Below are positions 1 to 12,294 of a stretch of 64,000 nt of DNA, in pieces. A program made the position numbers and the translations under genes. The notes beneath the pieces were generated by a model. That model had not been told where the DNA came from and made no database searches. It worked only from the letters and a program-made list of their open reading frames with translations. The stretch is from Leptodontidium sp. MPI-SDFR-AT-0119 (taxonomy: Eukaryota; Ascomycota; Leotiomycetes; Helotiales; Leptodontidiaceae). The stretch's first letter is position 1. Each line of letters opens with the position of its first letter. Where the stretch lies: contig JAHLEZ010000003.1 in NCBI GenBank assembly GCA_020726505.1, positions 2,232,001 through 2,296,000 on the forward strand, written 5' to 3'.

Positions 1-3000
1 AGTTGTGGGAGCGTTAAAACCCCTCTTCTTTTGATGTCATAGAACAGGGAGATTTAGTTAGATAAGTAGAGCGGAGCTGGTTTCTTTAGCACTTGACAAC
101 AAACGTGACCCAAATATAGTACATCTCGATGTTTTTTAATCATCTCATATTCGATGACTGTTTGCTAAGTCGAGTTCATGAGGTGATGATAAGGCATCTA
201 GGGACTCGGGTAATTTAAACTAATAATGCAGAAATGGAGAGCCAATCTTACAAGGTGCCTTAAGAATAATGGCAAACCGAAACAAGAGCTCGCTTAATCA
301 CTTCATGTTTTCAAGCTTCAAACTAAACGCCTAGAGCAGCACATGCATCAATTATTTGGTCTGCTAACGCAAACAAAACATAATACAAGGCCCGCGGTGA
401 GATGATCTCAGACATCACTCTGTCGTACACGAGCTATGGGAGTATGCGCCATTATTACTTGATATTCTTGTTTTCATGCACCAAGCGTATCACATTATCT
501 TATCAGCTTTAGCTTTTAGTCAAAATACTGGGGTGCCAAAAAATATTCAATTAGCCCGAACTATAACCCAAGTATCCAGTCTATGAGGTACACCATCTTC
601 AATCAATTCTTCAGCTTAGCTGCTTGGAGCTCCGGTCTCATAAAGTTCACGACAAGCTAGGAGACTTCCACGCGCAAAGAGGCACAATATCCTACTGCTC
701 AATCGTAGTAAAGGCAATAATCCGCGCTCCTACATTTGGATCCGAAATTCCGAATATTCCTGCATCCTCTGCACCTTCGCTCCATCCTCAGTCCTATCAA
801 GAGTAAAGACATATTCATTGTTGTAGCCCCCCTTCGCATGCTTGCCCTTGCTTGTAGCTTGTGTATTGAAACCCTTCTGGCGTCTGTGATTCCCTCGAGA
901 AAAAACTCAAGAGAATAGAAGTAATCGAACAAGCGAATCAAGAAATCGGATGTGACAAAACTTGATATTGTTAGTTAGTTCAAAAGATTCTGGGACGCTC
1001 GTGGGAAGAGTAAGATTTATGTGTTTCTGTCCATAGATGAAACGTTGAGACTCTTGGGGCTGACGCTGAAGACGCAATCCTCGCTCCAATTAGCTGTCAT
1101 TAAAACGGGCCTGATGGTGGATACTTTCTTGAGGAATGTCATAGCCGTTGTCTCGAGGGTAGTTTGGATGGACATTTTGAGTGTGCGCTCGTCAAATCAA
1201 AACAAAACAGAATAATATCTGAGATGAATCTTCGGGCCGGAGTTCAGATGAGAGTTGTATTTTCAGATCTCGGGGACTCAGGTTGCTAATATATACTTGT
1301 CTTTAAATTGATAGCAAACAAGTATAAGGCAAGAATTGTGAAGGGCGACGATGGAATTTGGAAGGTCAAGAAAATCGATGCTGTGAGTCTGTAGGCTGAG
1401 GGGAATGTTGGCGTTATGTCTAGTTTGGATCTGAGTTCTAAGGAATGATTAAAGAATGAGAGGCTTTATGTCTGATTATTGTTTACTGTGACGATTGAGC
1501 ATTCAATGAGTACTTGCAGTTGACCCCAATTTAAGTATTCCCTCAAGAGTAACCAATTGAACACAAGTAAGTACTAAAAATCTTCTCAATCTCAACTGTG
1601 AGCCTGACTATCGAAAATTCATGAAGACGTCCATAGGCTCGTACAACGCTCCAAGAAAATGAAACAGGAAGAAGCAAATTTAGTGCAAGATGACAGACTT
1701 TTGAGCAAAAATATTCTTGAAGATCTTGCCCAGACAAGATATCAGGCTCTTCAATCTCAAGACATCTCTGGACGGAAATATCCGACGTGAGCAATTTTCC
1801 AAGTAAGCCACACAGCATGAGCGAATGAAATGTACTCACATCGCAATCTTGAAAGGAAGCTCCGTGAGGTGTCGGTGAAGATGTAAATGTGGGCTGTCTG
1901 ACACCTGACACCCAGGTGCATGTCAGCTCAGCCACAACATATCGGCGTTCTGCGAGCTGCCCGGAGAAAGCCTTTCCAAATCCTACCCAAGGCCAATGGA
2001 AGAAAACTAGATAAACGAATCAAAAACTTTGATATTAATGATGATAAGCCATTGATAATGAATGAGCAAAGCTTGATGAAATGAGAACCTCTAGGTAGGG
2101 TTTAGACCTAGTCCTCAAGTTACTGTAGCTTGCTGACAAACTACTGATTCCTTGACACAAGCATCATTTTGCTTCTGGAAATAAGCCTTCTCTCAATACC
2201 ATCAACAGACACCTCAAAAAACCCGGCTCGCTCATCGCCGTAAGATGCAACTGTGGAGGTGGTTGTGGATGTAACTGGTGTCCTCTTGTTTACTGCTCTG
2301 TGCTGCACATTCTTTTCCATCTGATCAATCTTACATCCCCTTTTTGCAACTGCAACTGCAAGGATCGAGGAATGCTTGATTGCATCCTTGTCTATGGCCA
2401 TAGCCCTCGATACAAAGATCATTTTCTTTTGACCGAAGCAAGTAATCAGGTTAATTCCAGTACCCCTAATGTTTCTTGTCCGTTTGCCGCTTCCTCCTGA
2501 TAACCATTTCTCGTCTTTTTGGAGTTCCCACTATCCACTCCCGTTCTTGCATTGGGATGGACCGCAGCCCTCTCAGCCTAAAGTGCGAGTACCGAGAAAC
2601 AGCTTTACTGCTTCCAGAAACTCGCAAACGGGTATCGCAAGTTCAGCCCTATGGCAGTTCGAATGAGCGTCCAATGTTTTCCAGCTTGTGGAGAGTGATG
2701 GGTGGTCAGCTATCCACAAATGGCCATCCGCTTACCATCCACATAAGCGGCATACAACCTCGCATTATTCTGCCCTTAAGCCCCATCAGCAACCTCAGGA
2801 CTCCCTCTGCCTCCCAGAGTCAACTGTTTGCTTTTCACCGAAGCCCTTTTCCAAGCCCCAGGCTGGCCGTTGGTCGCTGAACTGCAGACGGGGTTACACA
2901 AATTGCGGTTGCAAGTGCGGAGTCCGAGTATTGTACCAGGCTGCCAACCAAACTTGACTTTTAGGAGAGCCTGTCTGGTCTTACACAAATTGTACAATGG

Positions 3001-3262
3001 GCATGGCCCACTTCGGTCTGACAAGAGATGTGCCCCATTTCAGGCTTACCATAGCCATTGTTGTTGCCCGGTGGTTCACTTGTCCGTTATTCTGCGGGTT
3101 ATAAAGCTCCTCGGGCCCCAAGTCCAAAGCTCAAGTCTCTTGCATCACAAATAAACTCATATCCAATCACCCTAAAAGGATCTTGTTTTCTAAAAGATTC
3201 TTCTGCTGTTCGAGTACTCCTTGCTACTTCTGAAATTGAACATTCCTCTGTACACACCCACA
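1..3262. other. Left-end stretch without a supportable gene
   Basis: No gene here can be named. Two minus-strand stretches have some coding look. One runs about 2,020-1,543 and could contain an intron (donor GTGAGT just after the GAT at about 1,843, acceptor near 1,768). The other is an uninterrupted 93-codon frame at 2,422-2,141. Neither shows a recognisable domain, and neither can be joined into a convincing model. The last few hundred bases are probably the promoter and 5' leader of the SLATT gene that starts at 3,263. Confidence 0.4.
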
Positions 3263-4077
3263 ATGTCAGAAAAAGTGGATATCGAAGAAGCTGTCTACGC
3301 AAGCTCCTCCAAAGACGGCGACTCCAAACGCTACTCATCCATAGGAGAACGACCTCCCAGCGTCTCTCGACTCTCTGATATAGACCACTCGATAATATGT
3401 CAATCCATCGGAGCACTCTCCAACGACGAGAGCCACAGAATCTGCCATCCTAGCTCATATATCTACCCACCCAAAGGTCTTCCCAACGGTCTCTACAAAG
3501 ACGTGATTCGCTCTAGGACATTGGCGCAGTATGAATACTGTACGTAACCCAGCTCATCTCTCTTTCCTTGCTGGATCTTCTACACAATGTGGATGGATCT
3601 TGTTCCACTTAATACTGTTTCATGTGTTCCAAACATCCTAACCGAGCATTTACTAACACATCCTTCTCAGACTTCACATCCCTCCTCTTCACCGCAGCCC
3701 TGATAGTCCAACTCCTCCTCGGCGCCGCCCTCACAGCACTAGGATCCACAGACTTCGGCACCAATCTCCGGATCACCCTCCTCGCAGCCGCCAACACCGT
3801 TCTCGCCGGCCTTTTAGCTCTGATGCACAACTCAGGCTTGCCAGAGCGGTACAAGAACGACTGGACGGAATTCGACGAGGTGGAGATGTTCTTGAGAGAG
3901 CTAGTTGAGACGGGTATTATCCAGAGTGGATGGAGTAGGGATCAGACGATCGAGCATTGCTTTGCTTTGTATCGCAGGGCGAAGGGGACGGTGACGAAGA
4001 ATAAACCCACTTCTTATACGACTAGTTCGAGCGCGAGTTCGACTTTGAAGTCTTTGAAGTCGGTTCATAAGTCGTAG
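3263..4077 (+). CDS. Fungal SLATT-domain two-TM membrane protein
   Basis: Two exons, 3,263-3,539 and 3,671-4,077, give 227 residues. The donor GTACGT and acceptor TTCTCAG restore the phase exactly, splitting a Tyr codon. About 90 hydrophilic Ser-rich residues come first. They are followed by two closely spaced hydrophobic segments at roughly residues 94-115 and 126-143, then a conserved-looking segment beginning HNSGLPERY, and a Ser/Thr/Lys-rich tail. This matches the fungal SLATT family (SMODS and SLOG-associating 2TM effector). In bacteria, SLATT proteins are predicted membrane effectors of nucleotide-signalling defence systems. The role of the fungal branch is not established. The start was chosen as the ATG after a CACA leader; an in-frame ATG upstream at 3,221 would add 14 residues. 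Confidence 0.85.
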
Positions 4078-4232
4078 ATGGGAGTTGAATTTGAGTTTGA
4101 GTTTGATTTTGATTTTGGGAGGCGTTGGTAACTAGTGTTGGGGGATGTTTGTTGGGAAATAGTTTCGATGTTTATATTCAATGTTTGATTCATCAAATAC
4201 ATATAAACACTCATATTCCTTTGTATCCCCAC

Positions 4233-5167
4233 TCAGCAATTCCAACCTCCATCACCACCATAAACAGCACCCGTGACATACGAACTCTCCGGACCTAGCA
4301 AGAAGCAGATAATCGCCGCCATCTCCTCCGCCGTCCCAACTCTCTTGATAGCGGTAGGCATGTCATGACCCTCGGCCGGATTCGCTTCCTGAGCTCTTTG
4401 CAATAAAGGCGTCATGATAGCCCCAGGCGTGACAGCATTGACTCTGATCTCACGATCGCCAACTTCTTTTGCAGTTGAGCGCGTGAGACCGATGACTCCG
4501 TGCTTACTTGCTACATAAGCTGCGCTGCCAGGGAAGCCTGTGGTTTGTGTTAGCTATACATTCTCATCCTGAATAAAATTTACGATATACAATCTCATGA
4601 ACTTGAAAACCACTTTAAAATAGGAAATAGGGTAGATTGGGATGTATTGAGAAAAAGTGTACAGGGTGTACGGGATGGGATAGGATAGGACGACTTACCA
4701 ACCACACCCTGGATACTGGACACATTCACAATACTCCCCTTACTCTCCACGGCCCTCAACTCCGCCCGGAGGCAATACATCAAGCCCGTGAGATTAACGC
4801 CTATAATCCTCTCCCACTCCTCGTCCTCCAGCTCAGCCAGCTTCGTGATACCATGCTTCTTCCCGATGATGCCCGCGCAGTTCGCGGCGCCGTCGAGCTT
4901 GCCGTGCTCGGTGACAATAGAGGCGATCCAGGCGTCGACCGCGGAGACGGATGTCACGTCTAGTTGCTGGAGATGGAATGTGCCCTTTGCGGTTGTGGGC
5001 GAGGAGGATGAGAGGGCTGAGAGTGTGGTTTGGGCAGAGATGAGGGTTGATGGGATGATATCCCCGATGCAGACGGTTGCGCCGCGGGTGAGGAGGAGGG
5101 AGGCGGTTGCGAGGCCGATACCACTTGCTCCACCTGTTATGGCGATGACTTTGCCTTGCATAGACAT
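4233..5167 (-). CDS. Short-chain dehydrogenase/reductase (SDR)
   Basis: Two exons, 5,167-4,699 and 4,537-4,233, give 257 residues, the usual size of a classical SDR. Visible family features are the cofactor-binding TGGASGIG at residues 11-18, NCAG at 96-99, a catalytic-type Ser in VSS at about 150, and Tyr and Lys in YVASK at 164-168. The last pair is present only after splicing, so the second exon is secure. The C-terminal GPESSYVTG plus GGDGGW block is typical of the family. It is an NAD(P)(H)-dependent alcohol/ketone oxidoreductase; the substrate cannot be read from the sequence. There is no signal peptide, so it is probably cytosolic. It converges on the SLATT gene, with about 155 bases between the two stop codons. 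It is not part of a recognisable secondary-metabolite cluster here. Confidence 0.93.
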
Positions 5168-5890
5168 CTTGAGGTTTTGTTTTTGATGTACTTGGATCTT
5201 GGAAAGGCTAAGGAGGGAGGGGTAGCTAAAAGCCTTCAGGAGTCAGGGAAGGAAGCTTTTCTGTGTGTGTGATGGGTAGGTAGGGTAGGTATTAAGTGAG
5301 ATTGATTGATTACCTCTGTCTCTGTTCAGAAAGCAAGTAACTTATCAAAATGAACTTTCATCTGATATCTATCTCGCACCTCAAACATTCGCACGTCTCT
5401 CTCTCTACTAGCTGTTGTGTCCTTCGGGGAAGCACTTGACCGACTGTACCCCGCGTTTAGTCCTCCTTCTCCCTCGTGAAAGGTATCCACCGAGACCGAG
5501 ATTGTGGGTGTACAGTACTGTAGCATCATGTATGTAACCTTGCACAAACCCACACTTGCACAAACCCTGCATAATTCCTTGAGCCGAGCTTCAACCTTCC
5601 CCATGTTTCAGTACTGCGGTGCGGGTCTCATGACCGCATGTTCGGTTTGGAGGGGAACTGGAAGCTGCCTCGATGAACAAGCAACAGCTTCTTTCCCCCT
5701 CTTCTTTCAACTAACTATTCTGCTAGTGCTCTGCTTCTTTCCTGGTGAAATACTTCTTTTTGAAATAGCAAACTTTCATACTTCAAATGTCCTGAGAAAG
5801 GCTTAGACAAGCACTTTTGCGCCGAGTCCATCCACTTGGTCTGGAGAAGAATTACCTTCCAGAGCTACCAACTACACATCGAGGTTCACG
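5168..5890. promoter_or_regulatory. Divergent intergenic region, SDR / glutaminase
   Basis: This 723-base region separates the SDR gene (leftward) from the glutaminase gene (rightward), so it presumably holds both promoters. It contains T-, CT- and GT-rich blocks and short open frames that look random. No specific operator could be recognised. Confidence 0.5.
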
Positions 5891-8498
5891 ATGCGCTGGA
5901 CGACTTGCCTCCTAGCTGCGGCAGCAGCCGTTGGCATTCGAGCCTCGACTTTAACACCGCCAGTCCTGCCTCTGATCGTACGGAATCCATATTTGAGTAC
6001 CTGGCTAGGGCACGCACGAGAGGATCCATGGGAACATTGGCCGATATTCTGGACTGGACAGGAAGTGGGCCTGTCTGTCCTAGCTGCGGTTGCTAAGTCC
6101 GATACTGTATTTCCCCTTCTGGGGAGACCTCAAGACTCGCTGCCGAAATCTGGGGAAAGGTAGGACTTTCTTTGTGCTTGTGGGGTTGAAACTGTGTTGA
6201 TGGAGTTATGCTGATGGTTGATATTGTAGATTCACGGTCTCTTACCCGAAATATCTGGGTGCGACTTTCGATGCGTCGACTACGAATCTTACATACCATA
6301 TTCCGGCTCCGAGTTCGTCTCATGATCCTGCTGAGATCATCCTCTCCTTCCTCTCTCCAATCACTCCTACTTCGACCCTCAGGCAGTCTATCCCTGCTTC
6401 ATACTTGACCGTGCACGTCAGCGGGAACTTCGAGATCGATCTCTATATTGATTTAAATGGGCTGTGGGTTAGTGCCAACCGGGGGAATGAGATTGTCTGG
6501 GAATTAGACCAAAGTCGAAGTTCTGCTACGGCAGGACAAGGACCTCTCAAGACGTGGAAGATCAGGAGGAGAGTGGAGCAGCTGTTGACTGAGGATGCGG
6601 ACCGAGGAGAATGGGGTACATTGCACTTCACTGGACCTGCGGATGTGAGGTACGAAGCTGGGACTTCTGCTCTCCTGAGACAGCGATTCTCCCGGACTGG
6701 TACATTGCAGAATGTTGTGGATGATAAGTTCAGGTCGATCATGGATGAGGAACCGGTCTTTGCTTTTGCAAAGTCGTTCAAGCTTAATAGCACCTCTGCT
6801 GCAGGTGGCAAGGCGCATGACAGCGTTCTCTTCACTTTGGCTCATGTCCAGGATCCGGTCATTCAGTTCGCGTCTGCTCGGGGCGTGACTTTGATGCGTC
6901 CATTATGGGCGAACTACTATCTTACTGCAGATGAACTGCTGCAGTACCATTACTACGATTTCAACAAGGCGTTCGCTCTTGCCAGCAATTACTCAGGACA
7001 GCTTGAAATCGATGCGTTGAAGTCTGGATCGGAAGATTACAAAGACATCCTTGCGTTGAGCGCAAGACAGGTCTTGGGGGCTTGCAGCTTTGCAGGTACA
7101 CCCGATGATCCGATAATATTCTTCAAGGAGATCTCTTCTGATGGAAACATGAACACCGTCGATGTCATCTACCCCGCCTTCCCGTTCTTCTTGTACACAA
7201 ATCCGAAGTGGCTCGCGTATCTCATGGAGCCACTTATTGAGCACCAGATGAGTGGCCAATATCCGTAAGTTATGGTACCTTTAAACCCAAAAACTTGTTA
7301 ACGTGGCGACAGAAATGACTACAGTATGCACGATCTTGGAGCGCATTTCCCTAACGCAACTGGTCACCCGGAAGGGAGAGACGAGTATATGCCTGTCGAA
7401 GAGTGTGGAAACATGCTCATCATGGGTCTTGCCCTGGTAAACTCATTGAAATATGACACTGAACCTGCCAGTATTTGGTCTGCGGTTGGGGATGACACAC
7501 CTGTGGAATCTACTGGAGGATCATTCCCACTTCACATCGACGCTGACGGCATGGATGATACCTTTGGTGGACCTATCTCAGCTAAAGGCAAGAAACAAGC
7601 CCGGCAGTGGATTCAAAAGTCCTACAAACTGTGGAGACAATGGACAGGCTACCTCGTCCGGGAGGCCTTGATTCCAGCAAACCAGCTTTCAACAGATGAT
7701 TTTGCTGGCTGGTTGGCAAACCAGACAAACCTTGCCTTGAAGGGAATAATCGGGATCCGAGCCATGTCCGAGATCTCCGAATTGGTTGGGGAGACCAAGG
7801 ATGCTAAGTACTATCGGAACATTTCTGAGGTGTATGTGAAGAGGTGGGAACAGGAATTTGCCATCTCAAGAGACGGAACTCATGCAAAGCTGGCTTACAC
7901 CTGGTATGGTAGCTGGACAACCCTTTACAACCTGTTCGCGGATTCCCTTTTGTGCTTCCATCTGCCTGCTAGCTCGAGATTGGATTCAGTCGCAGGGCAG
8001 AAGCCGCTGAGCGAACCAAGGACATCCAAGACAGCATTTGTGACGGAGAAAATATACAAAATCCAGAGCGACTGGTACCACAATGTAAGACAACGATATG
8101 GCCTGCCACTCGACAGTCGACGGCTCGCTGCTAAGAGTGACTGGGAGTTCTTCGCAGTCGCTGTAGCTAGCAAGCAAGTTCGAGAGGAGGTCGTTCAGTC
8201 TATCGCCTTGTGGGTGAATGAGACATCGACGGGTATGTATATCCTCCACGCCCACTTAGGGAATTCACTGACTGGAATAGATTTGCCTTTGACGGACCTG
8301 TACGAGACTGAGGGCACTGGGGGATTTGCTATTCACTCTTTCAAGGCGAGGCCTGTTGTCGGTGGGCATTTCGCTTTCTTGGCGCTGGAAAGAGCTTGCG
8401 ATGGGAAGGCTGTTGCTGGGTTGAGCTTCTTGGATGATGAGCCAGCGAGGGAGTTCGATATTCCAACTGGAGATGAGAGACTGGACGGAGAGTTGTAG
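5891..8498 (+). CDS. Secreted glutaminase A family protein
   Basis: Four exons: 5,891-6,159, 6,230-7,264, 7,313-8,232 and 8,281-8,498, giving 813 residues. All junctions are canonical and in phase. Residues 1-18 form a signal peptide. The order matches fungal glutaminase A (DUF4964, DUF5127, DUF4965, DUF1793). Recognisable pieces are LPLIVRNPYLSTWL and WPIFWTGQ near the N-terminus, YPNDYSMHDLG across the exon 2/3 junction, HPEGRDEYMPVEECGNML, and FKARPVVGGHFAFLAL near the end. The family hydrolyses L-glutamine to glutamate outside the cell. Exon 3 keeps an insert of about 26 residues after ADSLLCF that lies where homologues are shorter; no phase-consistent intron fits there. The last intron, 48 nt, is in frame without a stop, so it is easily misread as coding; removing it gives NETSTDLPLTDLY. 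Confidence 0.93.
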
Positions 8499-9172
8499 AT
8501 GTGAGGCTGTAGGAATACTCGGAAGACTTGTTCTCATGCACATGCAAAGAGCTTAGCATTAAGAAGCAGCATTTATACTTGTCAGAGAGAATAAACGCAA
8601 GCAAGACCTGGAAAGTTCGCTTCTCCACCTCTGCAGGAGAGATGCAGATGCAGGCGGAGACGTGCAGGTCAATTCACCACGTCGACACGTGATAGGGAGG
8701 TTTGAATGATGAAGCACTCGGTGAAAACGCCAGGATAACGAAAAGGGGTGGAGGAGTAAACAAAGTTCCAGCTTTGTCGAGACTTTCGTTTCCATGCAGG
8801 AATCCATTGACAGTTCTCGCCCGGCTTCTTCCCGAACGAAAAAGAAAGGAGCGGTCGGTCGCGCTTGCGGCACGGACGCAGCTGAGAATGAACGCTAGCG
8901 CTTCTTTCGGACTAGTGCAGTTTTGCCTTCCGCCGCGACAATATTTAGCGTGCCAAATCCAAAAGCTTTCAAAATCAACAGTTCGCTCCCTTCAACAGCG
9001 ACAGCCTCATCACCACTTTTCATCTCGAATTTCATCGAGAGTACTCTTCCACACACCTACAATACTAGAGCTGATTCCTGTTCCTGTGTTGCGCAACACT
9101 ACGAATAGTTTCCACAGCCCTCAAGTTCACCCCTTTGCTTTACCCCCTTCGTTGATCCGACAGCCTGCTATC
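8499..9172. promoter_or_regulatory. Glutaminase 3' end and tra2-like gene promoter/5' UTR
   Basis: This region holds the glutaminase 3' flank and, from about 8,900 on, a pyrimidine-rich stretch (TTCGCTCCCTTCAACAGCG and similar) that looks like the promoter and leader of the RRM gene. No further gene is visible. Confidence 0.45.
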
Positions 9173-10317
9173 ATGGCTTCCATGGATTACGAGAACGAGA
9201 ATGGCACCCGTTACGAGGGTAAGTTATCATCTCCTCACCTTGTTCTCCCCGTCGCACGTCTGCGGACTCGAGATCTGCTTTGCTGACTCGACTCATGGCG
9301 CGTAGATGAAGCTCCTCGTTACGAGCGTGACCGCAGCGCAAGCCCTCGACCAACCCGTCGGGAGAGCCCTCGAGGAGGTCCTCGTCGCTCTGCATCCCCC
9401 AACGGTAACGGTCATGCCGACAGCCGGTCAGTACAATACCTTCCTATGTCCTTTCCCGCAACTAACATACAATAGTGGTCCCCCTGTCAAGAACGAGCGA
9501 GCCCCCCCCCAAGATGATGGCGCCATCAACCCTGGTTCCAACCTCTTCGTCACCGGTATCCATCCTCGCCTTTCCGAGCAGGAGGTAACCCGTCTCTTCG
9601 AGAAGTATGGTGACGTCGAGAAGTGCCAGATCATGTTGGATCCTCATACAAAGGAGTCTCGTGGCTTCGGCTTCGTCAAGATGATCACTGCTGATCAGGC
9701 TGATGCCGCCAAGGAAGGCCTTCAGGGTGAGGTTATTGAAGGCCGTACCTTGAGCATTGAGAAGGCCCGTCGATCCCGTCCTCGTACCCCAACCCCTGGC
9801 AAGTACTTTGGTCCGCCAAAGCGAGGCAAGTATCTCCTGTTCCCCCTGTCTTACACAATTAACTAAAACAACAGAAGAGGATGGCAGAGGACCCCCACCA
9901 GGACGCTATGGCGAGCGCTACGATGACCGCCGTCGCGGAGGCGGAGGATACGGTGGACGTGATTACGATCGTGGTTATGGTGGACGCCGTGACGAGCGTG
10001 ACCGTGGATATGGCAGAGACCGTGACGACTACGCCCCTCGTGGAGTCGACCGCTACTCTCGCGATGATCGCTACAGCAGAGGAGGAGATGATCGCCGTGG
10101 AGGAGGTGGTGGTGGATATGGTGGTGGACGTGACTATGAGAGAGGCGACCGTGGCTCTGCTAGAGACGCTCCTCCACCAGCCGCTGCTTATGGTGACCCA
10201 GCACCTCGCTCAGAGGGACGCGAACCATACGGAGGTAGAGGCTACGATGACGAGAAATTCTCCCGTCGCGAATATTGATTGCTGACCAACGTAGGTGGTG
10301 AGCGCCCTGCTCGTTAA
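9173..10317 (+). CDS. Transformer-2-like RRM/SR RNA-binding protein
   Basis: Exons are 9,173-9,218, 9,306-9,426, 9,476-9,825 and 9,875 onward. Unspliced to the end, the frame stops at 10,278 (306 residues, ending RREY). A fifth junction, donor 10,235 and acceptor AG at 10,293-10,294 behind a CTGAC branch-like site, gives 299 residues ending GGERPAR at 10,317. After an RS-like N-terminus (RSASPRPTRRESPRG) comes one RRM with RNP2 LFVTGI (79-84) and RNP1 RGFGFVKM (118-125). The linker SRPRTPTPGKYFG is typical of Tra2 proteins, and a long RGG/GGYGG/DRY-rich tail follows. The role inferred from the family is binding of exonic enhancers and splicing regulation in the nucleus. The intron after 9,825 has a rare GC donor (GCAAGT), supported by phase. 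Confidence 0.92.
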
Positions 10318-12294
10318 AATCGTACGATCACGTCCAGCACGACAAGAGCTTTGGATCTGCGACTTTCATTGATGCAGGTGCACCTCCACTTTTGCATTTC
10401 TTCTCATTTGTCTTCACATCATGGTCCAAAGCTTCGAGCGGCGGAAAATGCAAAAAGCGGGTGTCTACACTTTCGGCGGATGCGAACGATCTTCGAGTCT
10501 TTGGATGCCTTTCAACGGATTGCTAGGGATTTTCTTTTGCTTTGTAATCGGTTCTCTTCGGCACGAAAATACGGTCTGTCAGTCGGGCACAGGATCAATC
10601 TCATCTAGGGGATTTCGGTGTCATTCCTGGAACAGACATCTGGTTCTTTCACGTCTCGGTCAGCCCTTGAGCATTCAGTCAGCACATCATGTCCCCTTGT
10701 ACCACTATTGCAGCTTGCGCTGGGCTCTTATCACATTTCGGCTTTCGCTATGCTTTTCGAAGCTGTCCGACTTCGTCGTCTTTAGTCGCCAGAGCAAATT
10801 CGAAAAGCACACAAAACTCTCAACCGCAAATTCCGTGATCAACAGTCTTTATCGCTTCCGAACAGATACTAATCAACAGCAAACATTCCAACGTGCCCGC
10901 TCGCTCAAAACAAGAGACTCGAAGACCTGTCTCTTCGATCTGATAATTGCCAATGCCAAACAACACAATCACTCCCCGCCTTCATGCGCCATAACCATAA
11001 TTAGGCAACTCATCGTAAACACTCTTCATTACTCCGCCGAGAAGGCAATTCATCTATCAAAATAATAATCGCCATCACTAAAAAACGCCTGCCAGAGCCG
11101 AGCTTGTCCGTGCTTTACACTCTGCGGCATTCATTCAATTCAAAAGCAAGGTAACGCCCCAGACATGCCTGATATGGTGGCTGATATGATACCTTTCTTG
11201 ACAGGTATGACTTCTGGATTTGATTGCGGCAAGGGACCGGGGACAAGGGGCCCGACCCGCGCCCCATCCGTCTTCAGAAAAAACAAAAATGTGAATCGGA
11301 ACCCGCTTTTGCGCTATGCTATGCTCCGCTGTGTTGTGCTGTACAAATCTTGTGCTGAAAGTCATTAATTTCTAGTGCCCTTGGGCCTTTGTGTCAGGAA
11401 TTCTCTATGCATGCATGCATTTGGAATGAGGCATGCAATTCGATGCGATGCAGGGCGGGAATGCAAGGTAATTTAAATAGATGCATGCACACTTTATTGA
11501 TTGAGGCGGATGTGGCGTACCCAACTGGGGTCTGTGTGGTGAGACATTGCTGTTGGATTATCCGATGGCTTGGATCTTCAGATCATGACGAAGATAGCTT
11601 GATGCTGTCGGTGTCGGTGAGGTAGGTTTGTTAGTTGTTGGTTTTACTTTGAGGTGTTTCTAGACAGGTAGATACATAGATGACTTGCTGGCAATACCAT
11701 TCATTGTTGAATACATATTTACTTCCCTGCGGGCACAAAATCAACAACTGCCCTTTTCCGTATCTTCACTCGTCCCTTCTCAGATCTTCAACAGCAGCAA
11801 GTCACCACTACTACCAGTACTTCTACCTCCCTACCCATTTGATCTCCAGCCCAAACCTGCCTGCTCACAGGTGACTATACTTACCATCTATTTGTTCAAT
11901 GCTCACTGATCACAGATTCCCAGAATCTCAGAATGTGTCTTCATCTCCTCAAGTACTTTTCTTTCTACCTCCCATGTCTGCCTCATTCCTACTCTACAAA
12001 CAAAAACGTGTTGCAAATGCAAATCAGCACTGCTGAATGTATGGGTATCTTCCAAAAAAAAAAAAAAAAAACCCTCCTTCCATGTCCCTTTCTGCCATGC
12101 CCACTCCTACAAGCTCCCTTAAAAAACAGAGACGCTAAATTGTGAAAACCGTCCTGATTATAAGTACCTACCTACTTCCCTGATCAAAGCCTCCGTCCGA
12201 ACAGCGAGCAGCAAGTAGAGGGCGAGAGCTGTGTCGAAGTATAAAAGATGGATGGACAGAAGTGGAAGCAGAAGCACGAACTCTGAGGGTCCCT
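10318..12294. other. Gene-free stretch after the tra2-like gene
   Basis: About 2 kb between two tail-to-tail genes. The first part is probably 3' UTR. An 18-base A run lies at 12,054-12,071. Several open frames exist (for example 10,421-11,065, +), but they have no domain, no good start context and biased composition, so I regard them as chance. No RNA gene was seen. Confidence 0.45.

Noticed and set aside
7930..8030. Possible intron within glutaminase exon 3 (insert after ADSLLCF)
   Set aside because: Homologues are shorter here, but no GT-AG pair in this interval keeps the reading frame.
10421..11065. Plus-strand 214-codon frame after the tra2-like gene
   Set aside because: No domain, poor start context, amino-acid pattern like translated UTR; lies where the 3' UTR is expected.
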